In this document: one piece after another, positions 15,495 to 23,426 of the stretch
Layout of the letters: every line of letters starts with the position of its first letter
Position numbering within the stretch: position 1 is the stretch's first letter
Assembly (NCBI RefSeq): GCF_022606465.1
Contig: NZ_JALBUF010000018.1
Span: 1 to 35,876 of the forward strand
Length of the DNA stretch: 35,876 nucleotides
Direction: 5' to 3'
From: Sulfoacidibacillus ferrooxidans
Lineage (GTDB): Bacteria > Bacillota > Bacilli > Alicyclobacillales > SLC66
Translations under genes and position numbers: made by a program
The notes under the pieces: model-generated
The model's input: the letters and a program-made list of their open reading frames with translations, nothing else
What the model was told of the DNA's origin: nothing
Database searches by the model: none

Positions 15495-17410
15495 ATAGCC
15501 TCTCGGCATTTGTTTCTTATTGATTCCTCAAGGCTTGATGGTCTTGAGGTTTTTGCCGTTTCCTCCACCACTGACGTGGTCGTCGCACCTTCTTAGGTTT
15601 GAAAAATGGAAGTTTCTTTTCGAAATCCGCCGAAAAAACATCTCAAAAATCTGCAAATAACACTTGACATGTAAAAACCACCCCAATAATCGCGGTGCAG
15701 AGCCATCCAACTCTAGCCTCGACGAAAGGGGTAGTCAACCCCATGTTACCTTCAATTCGTGCGCACGACCAGTACCAATCTTTCGTTCTCGAACAATTAC
15801 GTACCCATTACTCTGGCGGCATTCTCATGCTTGTCGCCAAAGACTGGACATTCATCGAGAAGTTCTGGCTACTCGACCTCTCCCGCACTGCATCTTTATT
15901 GAATAGTCAGTACGCCACTCGGGGCATTCAAGCCACTGACCCCGCCGATCTGCTACGCGCTTACCTGCTCATGGTACAAGTCGGTCAGACCTCCATCACT
16001 GCTTGGGTTGACGAATTGCGACGGGTGCCGCTTTACGCCATCATCAGTGGTTTTAAGCCCGGTCATACACCTGGTGTCGGTACCTTTTATAACCTCTTCG
16101 CTCGTTTTTGGCCCCTAACTAGCTCTCATATCTCTGGCCAAATCAAACCAAAACGGAATAAGAAGCCAGTCAAAGGCAAGAAGGGTGAAAAAGCACCAAC
16201 GACTACACCCAAAAAGGTAGAACGATTGGTCAATCGACTCCTTGTGCGCCGCCCTGCACCCAGAGCGTTACCTACCGACATCCTTATGTCGTTATTTCGC
16301 GAGCAGTTTGTAGAAGTCTCCGCAAAACTTGGACTCATAGGTGATGTGTCGGCGCTCTCGGTCGCTGGAGATGGAACACCGATTCGGACGGCTGCCTTTC
16401 CTCGCAGTAAGCGCATTTGCTCCTGTCGGGTGCAAGGAATCCAGGATTGCACCTGCAATCGCCTCTATTCACAACCCGATTGCAATATCGGCTGGGATAG
16501 CCATCGCAACTGCCATTACTTTGGCTACCATCTCTACATGTTCACCGCTTCCGACAGCCACGCAGACCTGCCACTGTACCCGAGACTTGGACCAGCCTCC
16601 CGCCATGACTCGGTCTCACTGGTCGTTGGCATCAAGGAGTTTGAACAGTATTATCCAGACTGGCATTGGAAGAGGGTATTACTCGACGCTGCACACGATG
16701 CCATGCCCTTTTACCGCTATTTTGAGTCCAAGGGTACCATCCCTTTCATCGACCTAAACAAGCGCCAAACGGGCAACAAGAAATACAAAGACAACATCTC
16801 AGTTTCGTCTTCGGGCGTACCCATTTGCCAAAAGGGTCTGGCCATGAAAGACAATGGCTACGACCGTAGCCGTGGGCGACGCAAGTATCGCTGCCCCTTG
16901 ATGCAAAAGGGCGTCTGTACTTGTGATGCACCTTGTTCCAACTCGCCTTATGGTCGCTGCGTGTACACCTACACCAAGGACAATCCGCGTTTGTTTCCAC
17001 CTGTGGCACGTGACAGCGACATGTGGAAGGATGTCTACAAACGTAGAACGTCAGTTGAGCGTTCCAACAAGCGGGAAAAGGTAGACTATAGACTTGAAGC
17101 CGCCAGCCATCGCAGTACCAAAATGTGGATCACGCGAATCTTCGGGATCATGATGTGTCAGCACCTGGATGCGTGGCATCACGAGATTGACATCGATCTG
17201 AAGTCGACTCTTTTGGTAGCCTGAGCCACACAAAAATCCCGGAGCAGCCACGCTGACCTTTTCAAAAAAGATTCGGACCGTGGCTTCTTTGCCATGCCCA
17301 ATTCCCTATGGAAACCAGCCCGACATACCGGGGGCACCCCATTTCCAGTAAACAACTTGCATAATTACCGTCATTGCTCATTTAGGAACCTCTCAATGCC
17401 GAGAGGCTAT
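15495..17410 (+). mobile_element. Intact-looking DDE insertion sequence, 1916 bp
   Basis: The element is bounded by a perfect 16-bp terminal inverted repeat, ATAGCCTCTCGGCATT (15495-15510 and 17395-17410), and a 4-bp target duplication, GGGA. It carries one long transposase gene. The length fits IS1182-type elements. It is the only insertion sequence in the window without visible lesions, so it arrived last, into an already resident group II intron. Confidence 0.75.
15743..17224 (+). CDS. DDE transposase (IS1182/IS5-like), 493 aa
   Basis: I place the start at ATG 15743 (MLPSIRAHDQYQSF), with GAAAGGGG upstream; the frame is also open to GTG 15695. The N-terminal 100 residues are helical and DUF772-like. 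A basic linker (KPKRNKKPVKGKKGEKAP) follows. The catalytic core shows SVAGDGTPI (first Asp), LLDAAHDAMPFYRYFESKG (second Asp) and RRTSVERSNKREKVDYRL (Glu), the usual DDE_Tnp_1 layout. A Cys-rich insert (ICSCRVQGIQDCTC, and later CTCDAPC) could bind zinc. GC is higher than that of the flanking defence genes, supporting recent arrival. The exact IS family is uncertain. Confidence 0.85.
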   Translation: MLPSIRAHDQYQSFVLEQLRTHYSGGILMLVAKDWTFIEKFWLLDLSRTASLLNSQYATRGIQATDPADLLRAYLLMVQVGQTSITAWVDELRRVPLYAIISGFKPGHTPGVGTFYNLFARFWPLTSSHISGQIKPKRNKKPVKGKKGEKAPTTTPKKVERLVNRLLVRRPAPRALPTDILMSLFREQFVEVSAKLGLIGDVSALSVAGDGTPIRTAAFPRSKRICSCRVQGIQDCTCNRLYSQPDCNIGWDSHRNCHYFGYHLYMFTASDSHADLPLYPRLGPASRHDSVSLVVGIKEFEQYYPDWHWKRVLLDAAHDAMPFYRYFESKGTIPFIDLNKRQTGNKKYKDNISVSSSGVPICQKGLAMKDNGYDRSRGRRKYRCPLMQKGVCTCDAPCSNSPYGRCVYTYTKDNPRLFPPVARDSDMWKDVYKRRTSVERSNKREKVDYRLEAASHRSTKMWITRIFGIMMCQHLDAWHHEIDIDLKSTLLVA

Positions 17411-17478
17411 GGGAGTATGTTCTCCAGTGTTCTCTCAGCACTTTGATGTTAGGCTATAGATGTAGACACAGCGAATCG
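17411..17478 (-). pseudogene. ltrA: Group II intron maturase, piece upstream of the IS
   Basis: The minus strand reads RFAVSTSIA, stop, HQSAERTLENILP and joins to PFMEEK across the insertion sequence once GGGA is counted once. RFAVS occupies the place of the catalytic YADD box and is degenerate. No earlier RT domains are found upstream, so the gene was truncated there too. Confidence 0.6.
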
Positions 17479-17800
17479 AGGTGTTCATGTTAACAAAGAC
17501 AAATAGATACAATGTTACTATCTTGATAATTCGGCTCACAACAGATTAACGTTATAACGGATAAAAACATCACCACTATAGGATCATTTAGCAACATTTC
17601 ATGCAATCTCTCTTTTTTACTATTTTTGCCTAACACAAACCTGTACTCTTGGTTGCAGTAGAAATGTAAATTAAAAGAATTCTGGCAACCCCACTGTATC
17701 ATATGAATAATAAACTGAATACGAAATGCGCTATGGGTAATAAGCCTGAAGCATGATATAATGCATTATGGTTATCTGTGCAATAATTATGTGATCTTAA
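17479..17800. other. Intergenic region upstream of the defence island
   Basis: AT-rich and without a credible gene; a 70-codon minus-strand frame at 17490-17702 has no ribosome binding site or family resemblance. A TATAAT box at about 17756 may be part of a promoter for the XRE remnant and hsd operon, but no clear -35 box is present. Confidence 0.35.
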
Positions 17801-18013
17801 ATGGAGTTAAGCGAAGCGTTTAAAAAGTGCGATTGAACTGTGCTTGTCTCAAGAAGGCCTTGCCCGTGAGCTTCATGTTAGATGTACATTTATACCCCGA
17901 TGAGAGAACAATTATGCAAAGCAAATTAAATAGCCCGTCATGCTTTAATAGAGCTTTGTAAGAATAATAGTGTTAGTTATGAGTTAATTGAGTTACTTAT
18001 AAAAACAAAGTAG
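17801..18013 (+). pseudogene. XRE-type helix-turn-helix regulator, frameshifted
   Basis: Stitching frames gives MELSEAFK, AIELCLSQEGLARELHV (the HTH_3 helices; LSQEGLARELHV is the Q-x-x-LA core), ENNYAKQIK and finally ELCKNNSVSYELIELLIKTK, ending at TAG 18011-18013. At least three frame changes or stops break it. It ends 64 bp before hsdR on the same strand, the position of a control gene, so the hsd operon may have lost its own regulator. Confidence 0.6.
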
Positions 18014-18076
18014 ACGTTGCAAAGATTTGAAAAAGGCTTTGGCAATTACTATTTTATAGTTATGAGGAGATTAACC

Positions 18077-21000
18077 ATGAAATCTGAACAGCAAATAGAG
18101 GAAGAGTTTATTGAAAAAATTCGTAATTTAAAATACATACATCGAGAAGACATTCGAGATAAAGCAGCACTTGAATCTAATTTTAAAGAGCATTTTGAAA
18201 GATTAAATCGTGTAAAGTTAAGCGATGCTGAGTTTGCACGCCTCAGGGATAGTGTTATCACAGCGGATGTATTTACTGCAGCCAAAACTTTACGAGAAAT
18301 CAACACCTTCAAGCGTGATGATGACACGCCCCTACAATACACTCTTGTAAATATTAAGGACTGGTGTAAAAACGAATTTGAAGTAATAAACCAGTTGCGC
18401 ATTAACACGGATAATAGCAATCATCGTTATGATGTTATCATTCTCATCAATGGTGTCCCTGTTGTACAGGTTGAACTGAAGTCACTGCAAATCACACCTA
18501 AAAGAGCAATGGAGCAAATTGTAGAATATAAAAATGACCCAGGCAATGGTTATACAAACTCTTTGCTTTGCTTTATGCAGCTTTTTATCGTGAGTAATGA
18601 GAGTAATACATATTATTTCGCGAACAATCCCAAGGAGCACTTTAGTTTCAATGCAGACGAGCGTTTTTTGCCCATTTATCAGTTGGCAGACCAGGAAAAT
18701 AATAAAATTACCCATCTTCATGACTTTTCTGATAAGTTTTTGCCAAAATGCACTCTCGGACAATTAATAAGTCGTTATATGGTTCTTGTGGTAAGTGAGC
18801 AAAAATTGATGATTATGCGTCCTTATCAGATTTACGCTGTTAAGGCAATAATGGATTGTATCGATCAGAATCGTGGCAACGGATATATCTGGCATACTAC
18901 CGGAAGTGGAAAAACACTTACATCGTTTAAAACATCAACACTTTTGAAAGACAATCCTGAAATTGAGAAGTGTTTATTTGTCGTTGATCGAAAAGACCTT
19001 GATAGACAAACTCGATTGGAATTTAATAAATTTCAAGAGGGCTGCGTTGAAGAGAATACCAACACGGAAAGTTTAGTTAAACGGCTTACTTCGGATGATT
19101 ATCGTGACAAAGTTATTGTTACCACCATTCAAAAACTTGGCCTTGCTCTTGATGAAGATAGCAAGCGTAATCAGGAGAAAAAGAAAAGGGGCGAACCAAC
19201 CTATAAAGATCGCTTAGCCAAGCTCTCCGATAAACGTATTGCTATTATTTTTGATGAATGTCATCGTTCACAGTTTGGCGATAACCATGCAGCTATTAAA
19301 AACTTTTTTCCGAAAGCACAGCTTTTCGGCTTTACCGGAACGCCAATATTTGAAGAAAATGCAATGTACAAGGAAGTTAATGGTGATTTCGGTTCATATA
19401 TTACAACAAAAGATGTTTTTGAAAAAGAATTGCATGCCTATACAATAACGAATGCCATTGATGACCGTAATGTGCTTCGTTTTCACATCGATTATTTTAA
19501 GCCGGAAGATGTCAAAAAAGCAGCAAAGGCTTCTGACAGTGTAAGTAAAAAAGCGATTGTCGAAGCAATACTATCTAAACACGATGCCGTTACTAATGAT
19601 CGACGTTACAATGCGATTTTTGCCACAGCTTCTATCAATGATGCAATAGAATATTTTGAGCTCTTCAAGTCGTTACAAGAGGAACATAAAAAGAACGAGG
19701 GCGAATGCTTTAAGCCATTGAACATTGCCTGTGTTTTCTCTCCACCAGCCGAGGGGAATAAAGATGTCAGGCAGCTTCAAGAAGACCTACAGCAAGAAAA
19801 AGCTGATAATGAACAAGAGCCGGAAAAGAAAAAGGCTGCACTCAAAAACATCATTGATAACTATAATAAGCAGTTCGGCACAAATCACAGCATAAACGAA
19901 TTTGATTTATACTATCAAGATATGCAAAAACGAATCAAAGACCAAAAATATCCTAATTCCGACTATTCGCATGTAAATAAAATTGATATCACTATTGTGG
20001 TGGACATGCTTTTAACTGGATTTGATTCTAAGTATCTAAACACCTTGTATGTTGATAAAAACTTAAAACAACATGGCTTAATTCAAGCATTTTCAAGAAC
20101 AAATCGTGTTTTGAATGACACAAAGCCTTATGGTAATATTCTTGACTTTAAAGGGCAAGAAAAAGATGTAGATGAAGCAATAGCACTGTTCTCTGGAAAA
20201 GAAAACAGTAGCAGGGCGAAAGAAATTTGGCTTGTTGACCCGGCTCCTGTCGTGGTTGAAAAGCTGGATAAGGCAGTTGCCGAGCTTGAAAAATTTATGG
20301 AATCACAAGGATTAGAATGCAAACCAGAACAAGTCAACAACCTTAAAGGTGATGCCGCACGAGGTGAATTTATCAACAAATTTAAGGAAGTACAGCGCCT
20401 TAAAACACAGCTTGATCAATATACAGATATCAAAGAAGAGCAAGCAGCAAAAATTGAAGAACTGTTGCCAGAAGACACAATGCGTGCATTTCGTGGTGTA
20501 TATATTGAAATGGCTCAAATGCTAAAAACACAACAAGGTAAAGATTTCAAGGATAAAGATCCAGCGGTAGATCAGCTCGATTTTGAGTTTGTTCTATTTT
20601 CCTCTGCTATAATAGATTACGACTACATCATGTCGTTGATTTCCAAATATACACAACAGAATGTACCGAAAAAAGAAAAAATGAGCCGTGATCAGCTCAT
20701 TAGTTTACTTAGTTCCAATTCAAATATGCTGGAAGAGCGTGAAGATATTATTGCTTATATCAGCTCACTGGAAGCCGGAAAGGGATTGGATGAAAAGGAA
20801 ATAAAGGCCGGATACCATAAATTCAGGGAGGAAAAAGTATCCAAACAAATGACGGCAATTGCAAATAAACATGGCGTTGACTCTGCAGCGTTGCAAACCT
20901 TTGTAAATGAAATTATAGGGCGTATGATTTTTGACGGTGAAAAATTAAGCGATTTACTAGAGTCGCTAGAGCTTGGCTGGAGAGACCGAACAAAGAAAGA

Positions 21001-21085
21001 ACTGGAATTGATGGACGATTTAATTCCGTTGCTTAAAAAGCTTGCAAGCGGGCGTGTGATTATGGGGCTGAATGCGTATGAATAA
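18077..21085 (+). CDS. hsdR: Type I restriction enzyme R subunit HsdR
   Basis: HsdR is the motor and nuclease subunit of type I restriction complexes. ATG 18077 is chosen because GAGGAGA lies upstream and the product (MKSEQQIEEEF) is 1002 residues, normal for type IC enzymes. The endonuclease motif is D119, then VPVVQVELK with E133-x-K135. Helicase motifs follow: Walker A TTGSGKT (274-280), DECH (393-396), GFTGTP (418-423) and a motif VI stretch, QAFSRTNRV. The C-terminal quarter is helical and should bind the methylase core. The frame is intact. hsdS overlaps the stop by 14 bp, so the genes are co-translated. Confidence 0.95.
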   Translation: MKSEQQIEEEFIEKIRNLKYIHREDIRDKAALESNFKEHFERLNRVKLSDAEFARLRDSVITADVFTAAKTLREINTFKRDDDTPLQYTLVNIKDWCKNEFEVINQLRINTDNSNHRYDVIILINGVPVVQVELKSLQITPKRAMEQIVEYKNDPGNGYTNSLLCFMQLFIVSNESNTYYFANNPKEHFSFNADERFLPIYQLADQENNKITHLHDFSDKFLPKCTLGQLISRYMVLVVSEQKLMIMRPYQIYAVKAIMDCIDQNRGNGYIWHTTGSGKTLTSFKTSTLLKDNPEIEKCLFVVDRKDLDRQTRLEFNKFQEGCVEENTNTESLVKRLTSDDYRDKVIVTTIQKLGLALDEDSKRNQEKKKRGEPTYKDRLAKLSDKRIAIIFDECHRSQFGDNHAAIKNFFPKAQLFGFTGTPIFEENAMYKEVNGDFGSYITTKDVFEKELHAYTITNAIDDRNVLRFHIDYFKPEDVKKAAKASDSVSKKAIVEAILSKHDAVTNDRRYNAIFATASINDAIEYFELFKSLQEEHKKNEGECFKPLNIACVFSPPAEGNKDVRQLQEDLQQEKADNEQEPEKKKAALKNIIDNYNKQFGTNHSINEFDLYYQDMQKRIKDQKYPNSDYSHVNKIDITIVVDMLLTGFDSKYLNTLYVDKNLKQHGLIQAFSRTNRVLNDTKPYGNILDFKGQEKDVDEAIALFSGKENSSRAKEIWLVDPAPVVVEKLDKAVAELEKFMESQGLECKPEQVNNLKGDAARGEFINKFKEVQRLKTQLDQYTDIKEEQAAKIEELLPEDTMRAFRGVYIEMAQMLKTQQGKDFKDKDPAVDQLDFEFVLFSSAIIDYDYIMSLISKYTQQNVPKKEKMSRDQLISLLSSNSNMLEEREDIIAYISSLEAGKGLDEKEIKAGYHKFREEKVSKQMTAIANKHGVDSAALQTFVNEIIGRMIFDGEKLSDLLESLELGWRDRTKKELELMDDLIPLLKKLASGRVIMGLNAYE

Positions 21086-22304
21086 GAAAAATAAAACATT
21101 TCTAGTGCCGAAATTCAGATTTCCAGAGTTTCTTAATGCGGGGGAGTGGGAAGAGAAAGCAGTTAGTGAAGTTTTTAAGGTCACTCGCGGGGAAGTGCTC
21201 TCGATGACCTTGGTTGAAGATGTGCAAACAATTGAATCACCATATCCAGTATTTTCATCGCAAACTAAGAACGGTGGGCTAGCTGGATATTACTCTAATT
21301 ATCTTTATGAAGATGCGATTACTTGGACAACTGACGGTGCAAATGCAGGGGATGTCAACTACCGAGAAGGGAAGTTCTATTGTACAAATGTTTGCGGTGT
21401 ACTTATAAATGAGAGTGGGTACGCCAATCTATGCGTTGCCGAACTAATCAATAGTGTTGCAAAAAAATATGTATCATACGTCGGTAATCCAAAGCTTATG
21501 AATGGCGTGATGAGCAACATAGTGATTCCATTCCCAGCAGTACCAGAACAACAAAAAATCGCTAATTGTCTGTCCTCCCTTGATGACCTTATCGCTGCAG
21601 AAAATAAAAAACTTGAGGCTCTCAAAGCGCACAAAAAAGGCTTATTGCAGAAGTTATATCCACAAAAAGGACAAAATATTCCGGAATGGAGATTTCCTAG
21701 GTTTCGGGATGCGGGGGAGTGGGAAAAGAAGCCCCTTTCAAGTCTCTGTCGAGTAACCCAAGGTGGTACGCCAAGCACATCAGTGCCTGAATTTTGGGGC
21801 GGTAATATTCAGTGGGTTACACCTGCGGAAATGGGTAAGGGGTATAACAAATATATAACAAATACGGTTCGTACCCTTACAGATGAAGGGTTATCAAATT
21901 GTTCGTCAGAACTACTTCCTGTTGATTCTGTTATCGTATCAACGCGAGCACCGATTGGATTGTTGTCCATCAATAAAAAACCTATGGCAATCAATCAGGG
22001 GTGTCATGGTCTTATTCCACTACTAGGGTATAATACTGACTTTATCTTTTTTAGTCTCGAAATAAAGAAAAGCAAGCTAAATGATATTGGTGCGGGAAAT
22101 ACTTTTAAGGAGCTATCTGGGAGTTCACTTAAAGCTTTTCCGATAACTGTTCCAGAGCTACCAGAACAACAAAGAATTGCCGACTGTCTCTCATCCATCG
22201 ATGACCTTATCGTTGTAGAAAATGAAAAACTTAAGGCTCTCAAAGCATACAAAAAAGGCTTGTTACAGGGGCTCTTTCCTACTATTGAGGAGGTGACCGA
22301 ATGA
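21072..22304 (+). CDS. hsdS: Type I restriction specificity subunit HsdS
   Basis: HsdS has two target-recognition domains, each reading one half of a bipartite site, separated by conserved helical spacers. Both halves follow the same plan: FPEF..AGEWEEK at the start and EQQKIANCLSSLDDLI plus KLEALKAHKKGLLQ at the end. TRD1 covers about residues 15-160 and TRD2 about 220-370 (GGTPSTSVPEFWGGNI is a typical TRD start). At 410 residues it is full length. The start is ATG 21072 or 21078, inside hsdR. The stop overlaps the next gene by ATGA. The site recognised cannot be read from sequence by eye. Confidence 0.93.
   Translation: MRMNKKNKTFLVPKFRFPEFLNAGEWEEKAVSEVFKVTRGEVLSMTLVEDVQTIESPYPVFSSQTKNGGLAGYYSNYLYEDAITWTTDGANAGDVNYREGKFYCTNVCGVLINESGYANLCVAELINSVAKKYVSYVGNPKLMNGVMSNIVIPFPAVPEQQKIANCLSSLDDLIAAENKKLEALKAHKKGLLQKLYPQKGQNIPEWRFPRFRDAGEWEKKPLSSLCRVTQGGTPSTSVPEFWGGNIQWVTPAEMGKGYNKYITNTVRTLTDEGLSNCSSELLPVDSVIVSTRAPIGLLSINKKPMAINQGCHGLIPLLGYNTDFIFFSLEIKKSKLNDIGAGNTFKELSGSSLKAFPITVPELPEQQRIADCLSSIDDLIVVENEKLKALKAYKKGLLQGLFPTIEEVTE
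21543..22268 (+). repeat. 108-bp direct repeats inside hsdS
   Basis: The spacer helices are encoded twice by closely similar 108-bp segments, 21543-21650 and 22161-22268. The copies differ at a minority of positions and are in register. Such repeats permit TRD exchange or deletion by homologous recombination. Confidence 0.7.
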
Positions 22305-23413
22305 GTCCTCAAGCTACTACATCTTATTTTTCTAATTTGGATGCATTAGCAGCCCATTTTAGAAGTATCTTGGATAGAAAGGAATATATACTTCTCTTCG
22401 CTTATAACGGTACAGGAAAAACAAGACTTTCCGGCGCTTTCAAAAACTTAGGACAACAACCTATTCCCGATAACGAAGAAAAAACGACCGACACATTGTA
22501 CTATAACGCTTTTACGGAAGATCTATTCACTTGGGATAACGATTTAATGGGCGATACCGAAAGGCGATTGTTTTTAAACAGAAATTCAAAGTTCTTTAAT
22601 GGCTTACGAGAGCTTGCAATGGAAGACCGCATCCGAAGGTTTTTAAGGCGATATGCAGATTTTGAATTTCATATTAATTATGATGATTGGTTTGTACACT
22701 TTTCCAGAGATGTGCGAAACGATAATGCACCTGAAAGAATGGATTATATTAAAGTTTCTCGTGGAGAAGAAACCATTTTTGTTTGGTGCTTCTTTCTAGC
22801 GATTATTGAACTTGTAGTTGACAAAGAAGAGTCATATGGTTGGGTTAAGTACATCTATATTGATGATCCAATCTCATCTTTAGACGATAACAATGTAATT
22901 GCCGTTGCAGGCGATTTGGTTCATTTACTGAAAGAGAAAGAAGATTTAAAAGTTGTTATTTCCTCTCACCATGCGTTGTTTTTTAATGTAATGTTTAATG
23001 AGTTGAAAAAAACAAAGGGTAAAGACTACTTTTTATCAAAAAACAAGGTGACTGGCGAGTATACAATTCAAGACACTGGTGATACGCCATTTTTCAATCA
23101 TGTTGCATTGATTAAAGAATTGAAAGATGCGGTGAAAACCGGGAAGCTATACACATATCATTTTAATATGTTACGTAATATTCTTGAAAAAGCGGCATCG
23201 TTTCATGGATATGAATATTTTGGCGAATGTATTAAGAGTGAGGATGACGACCCAGATGATGTTGTGTATGCAAGGTATTTGAATGTATTAAGCCATAGTA
23301 ATTATTCTTTATTTGAACCAAGAGAAATGGTTGAGGATAATAAAGATGCCTTTAAAGTTATTTTAGATCGTTATATGAATTTATATAGGTTTAATCCTGA
23401 TTTATTCAACTAA
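22301..23413 (+). CDS. prrC: PrrC-like anticodon nuclease guarding the type I system
   Basis: This 370-residue protein is close to PrrC (396 residues) in length and layout. The ABC-type ATPase part has Walker A YNGTGKT, a signature-like SRGEE (153-157), Walker B YIYIDDPISSLDDN (about 185-198) and an H-loop SSHHA. The C-terminal part has R292-x3-E296 (RNILE) and H332 (LSHSN). E. coli PrrC uses R320, E324 and H356 with nearly the same spacing to cut tRNA-Lys. PrrC is bound silent in its type IC complex and released when phage inhibits restriction. Here it starts inside the hsdS stop (ATGA, 22301-22304) behind GAGGAGGTG, and hsdM follows after 13 bp, so it is embedded in the operon. The tRNA target is unknown. 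Confidence 0.85.
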   Translation: MSPQATTSYFSNLDALAAHFRSILDRKEYILLFAYNGTGKTRLSGAFKNLGQQPIPDNEEKTTDTLYYNAFTEDLFTWDNDLMGDTERRLFLNRNSKFFNGLRELAMEDRIRRFLRRYADFEFHINYDDWFVHFSRDVRNDNAPERMDYIKVSRGEETIFVWCFFLAIIELVVDKEESYGWVKYIYIDDPISSLDDNNVIAVAGDLVHLLKEKEDLKVVISSHHALFFNVMFNELKKTKGKDYFLSKNKVTGEYTIQDTGDTPFFNHVALIKELKDAVKTGKLYTYHFNMLRNILEKAASFHGYEYFGECIKSEDDDPDDVVYARYLNVLSHSNYSLFEPREMVEDNKDAFKVILDRYMNLYRFNPDLFN

Positions 23414-23426
23414 GAAACGAGGAAAA

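Noticed and set aside
15528-15710. 60-codon minus-strand ORF inside the insertion sequence end
   Set aside because: It lies between the terminal repeat and the transposase, has no family match, and looks like a chance frame.
17490-17702. 70-codon minus-strand ORF
   Set aside because: AT-rich chance frame without start signals.
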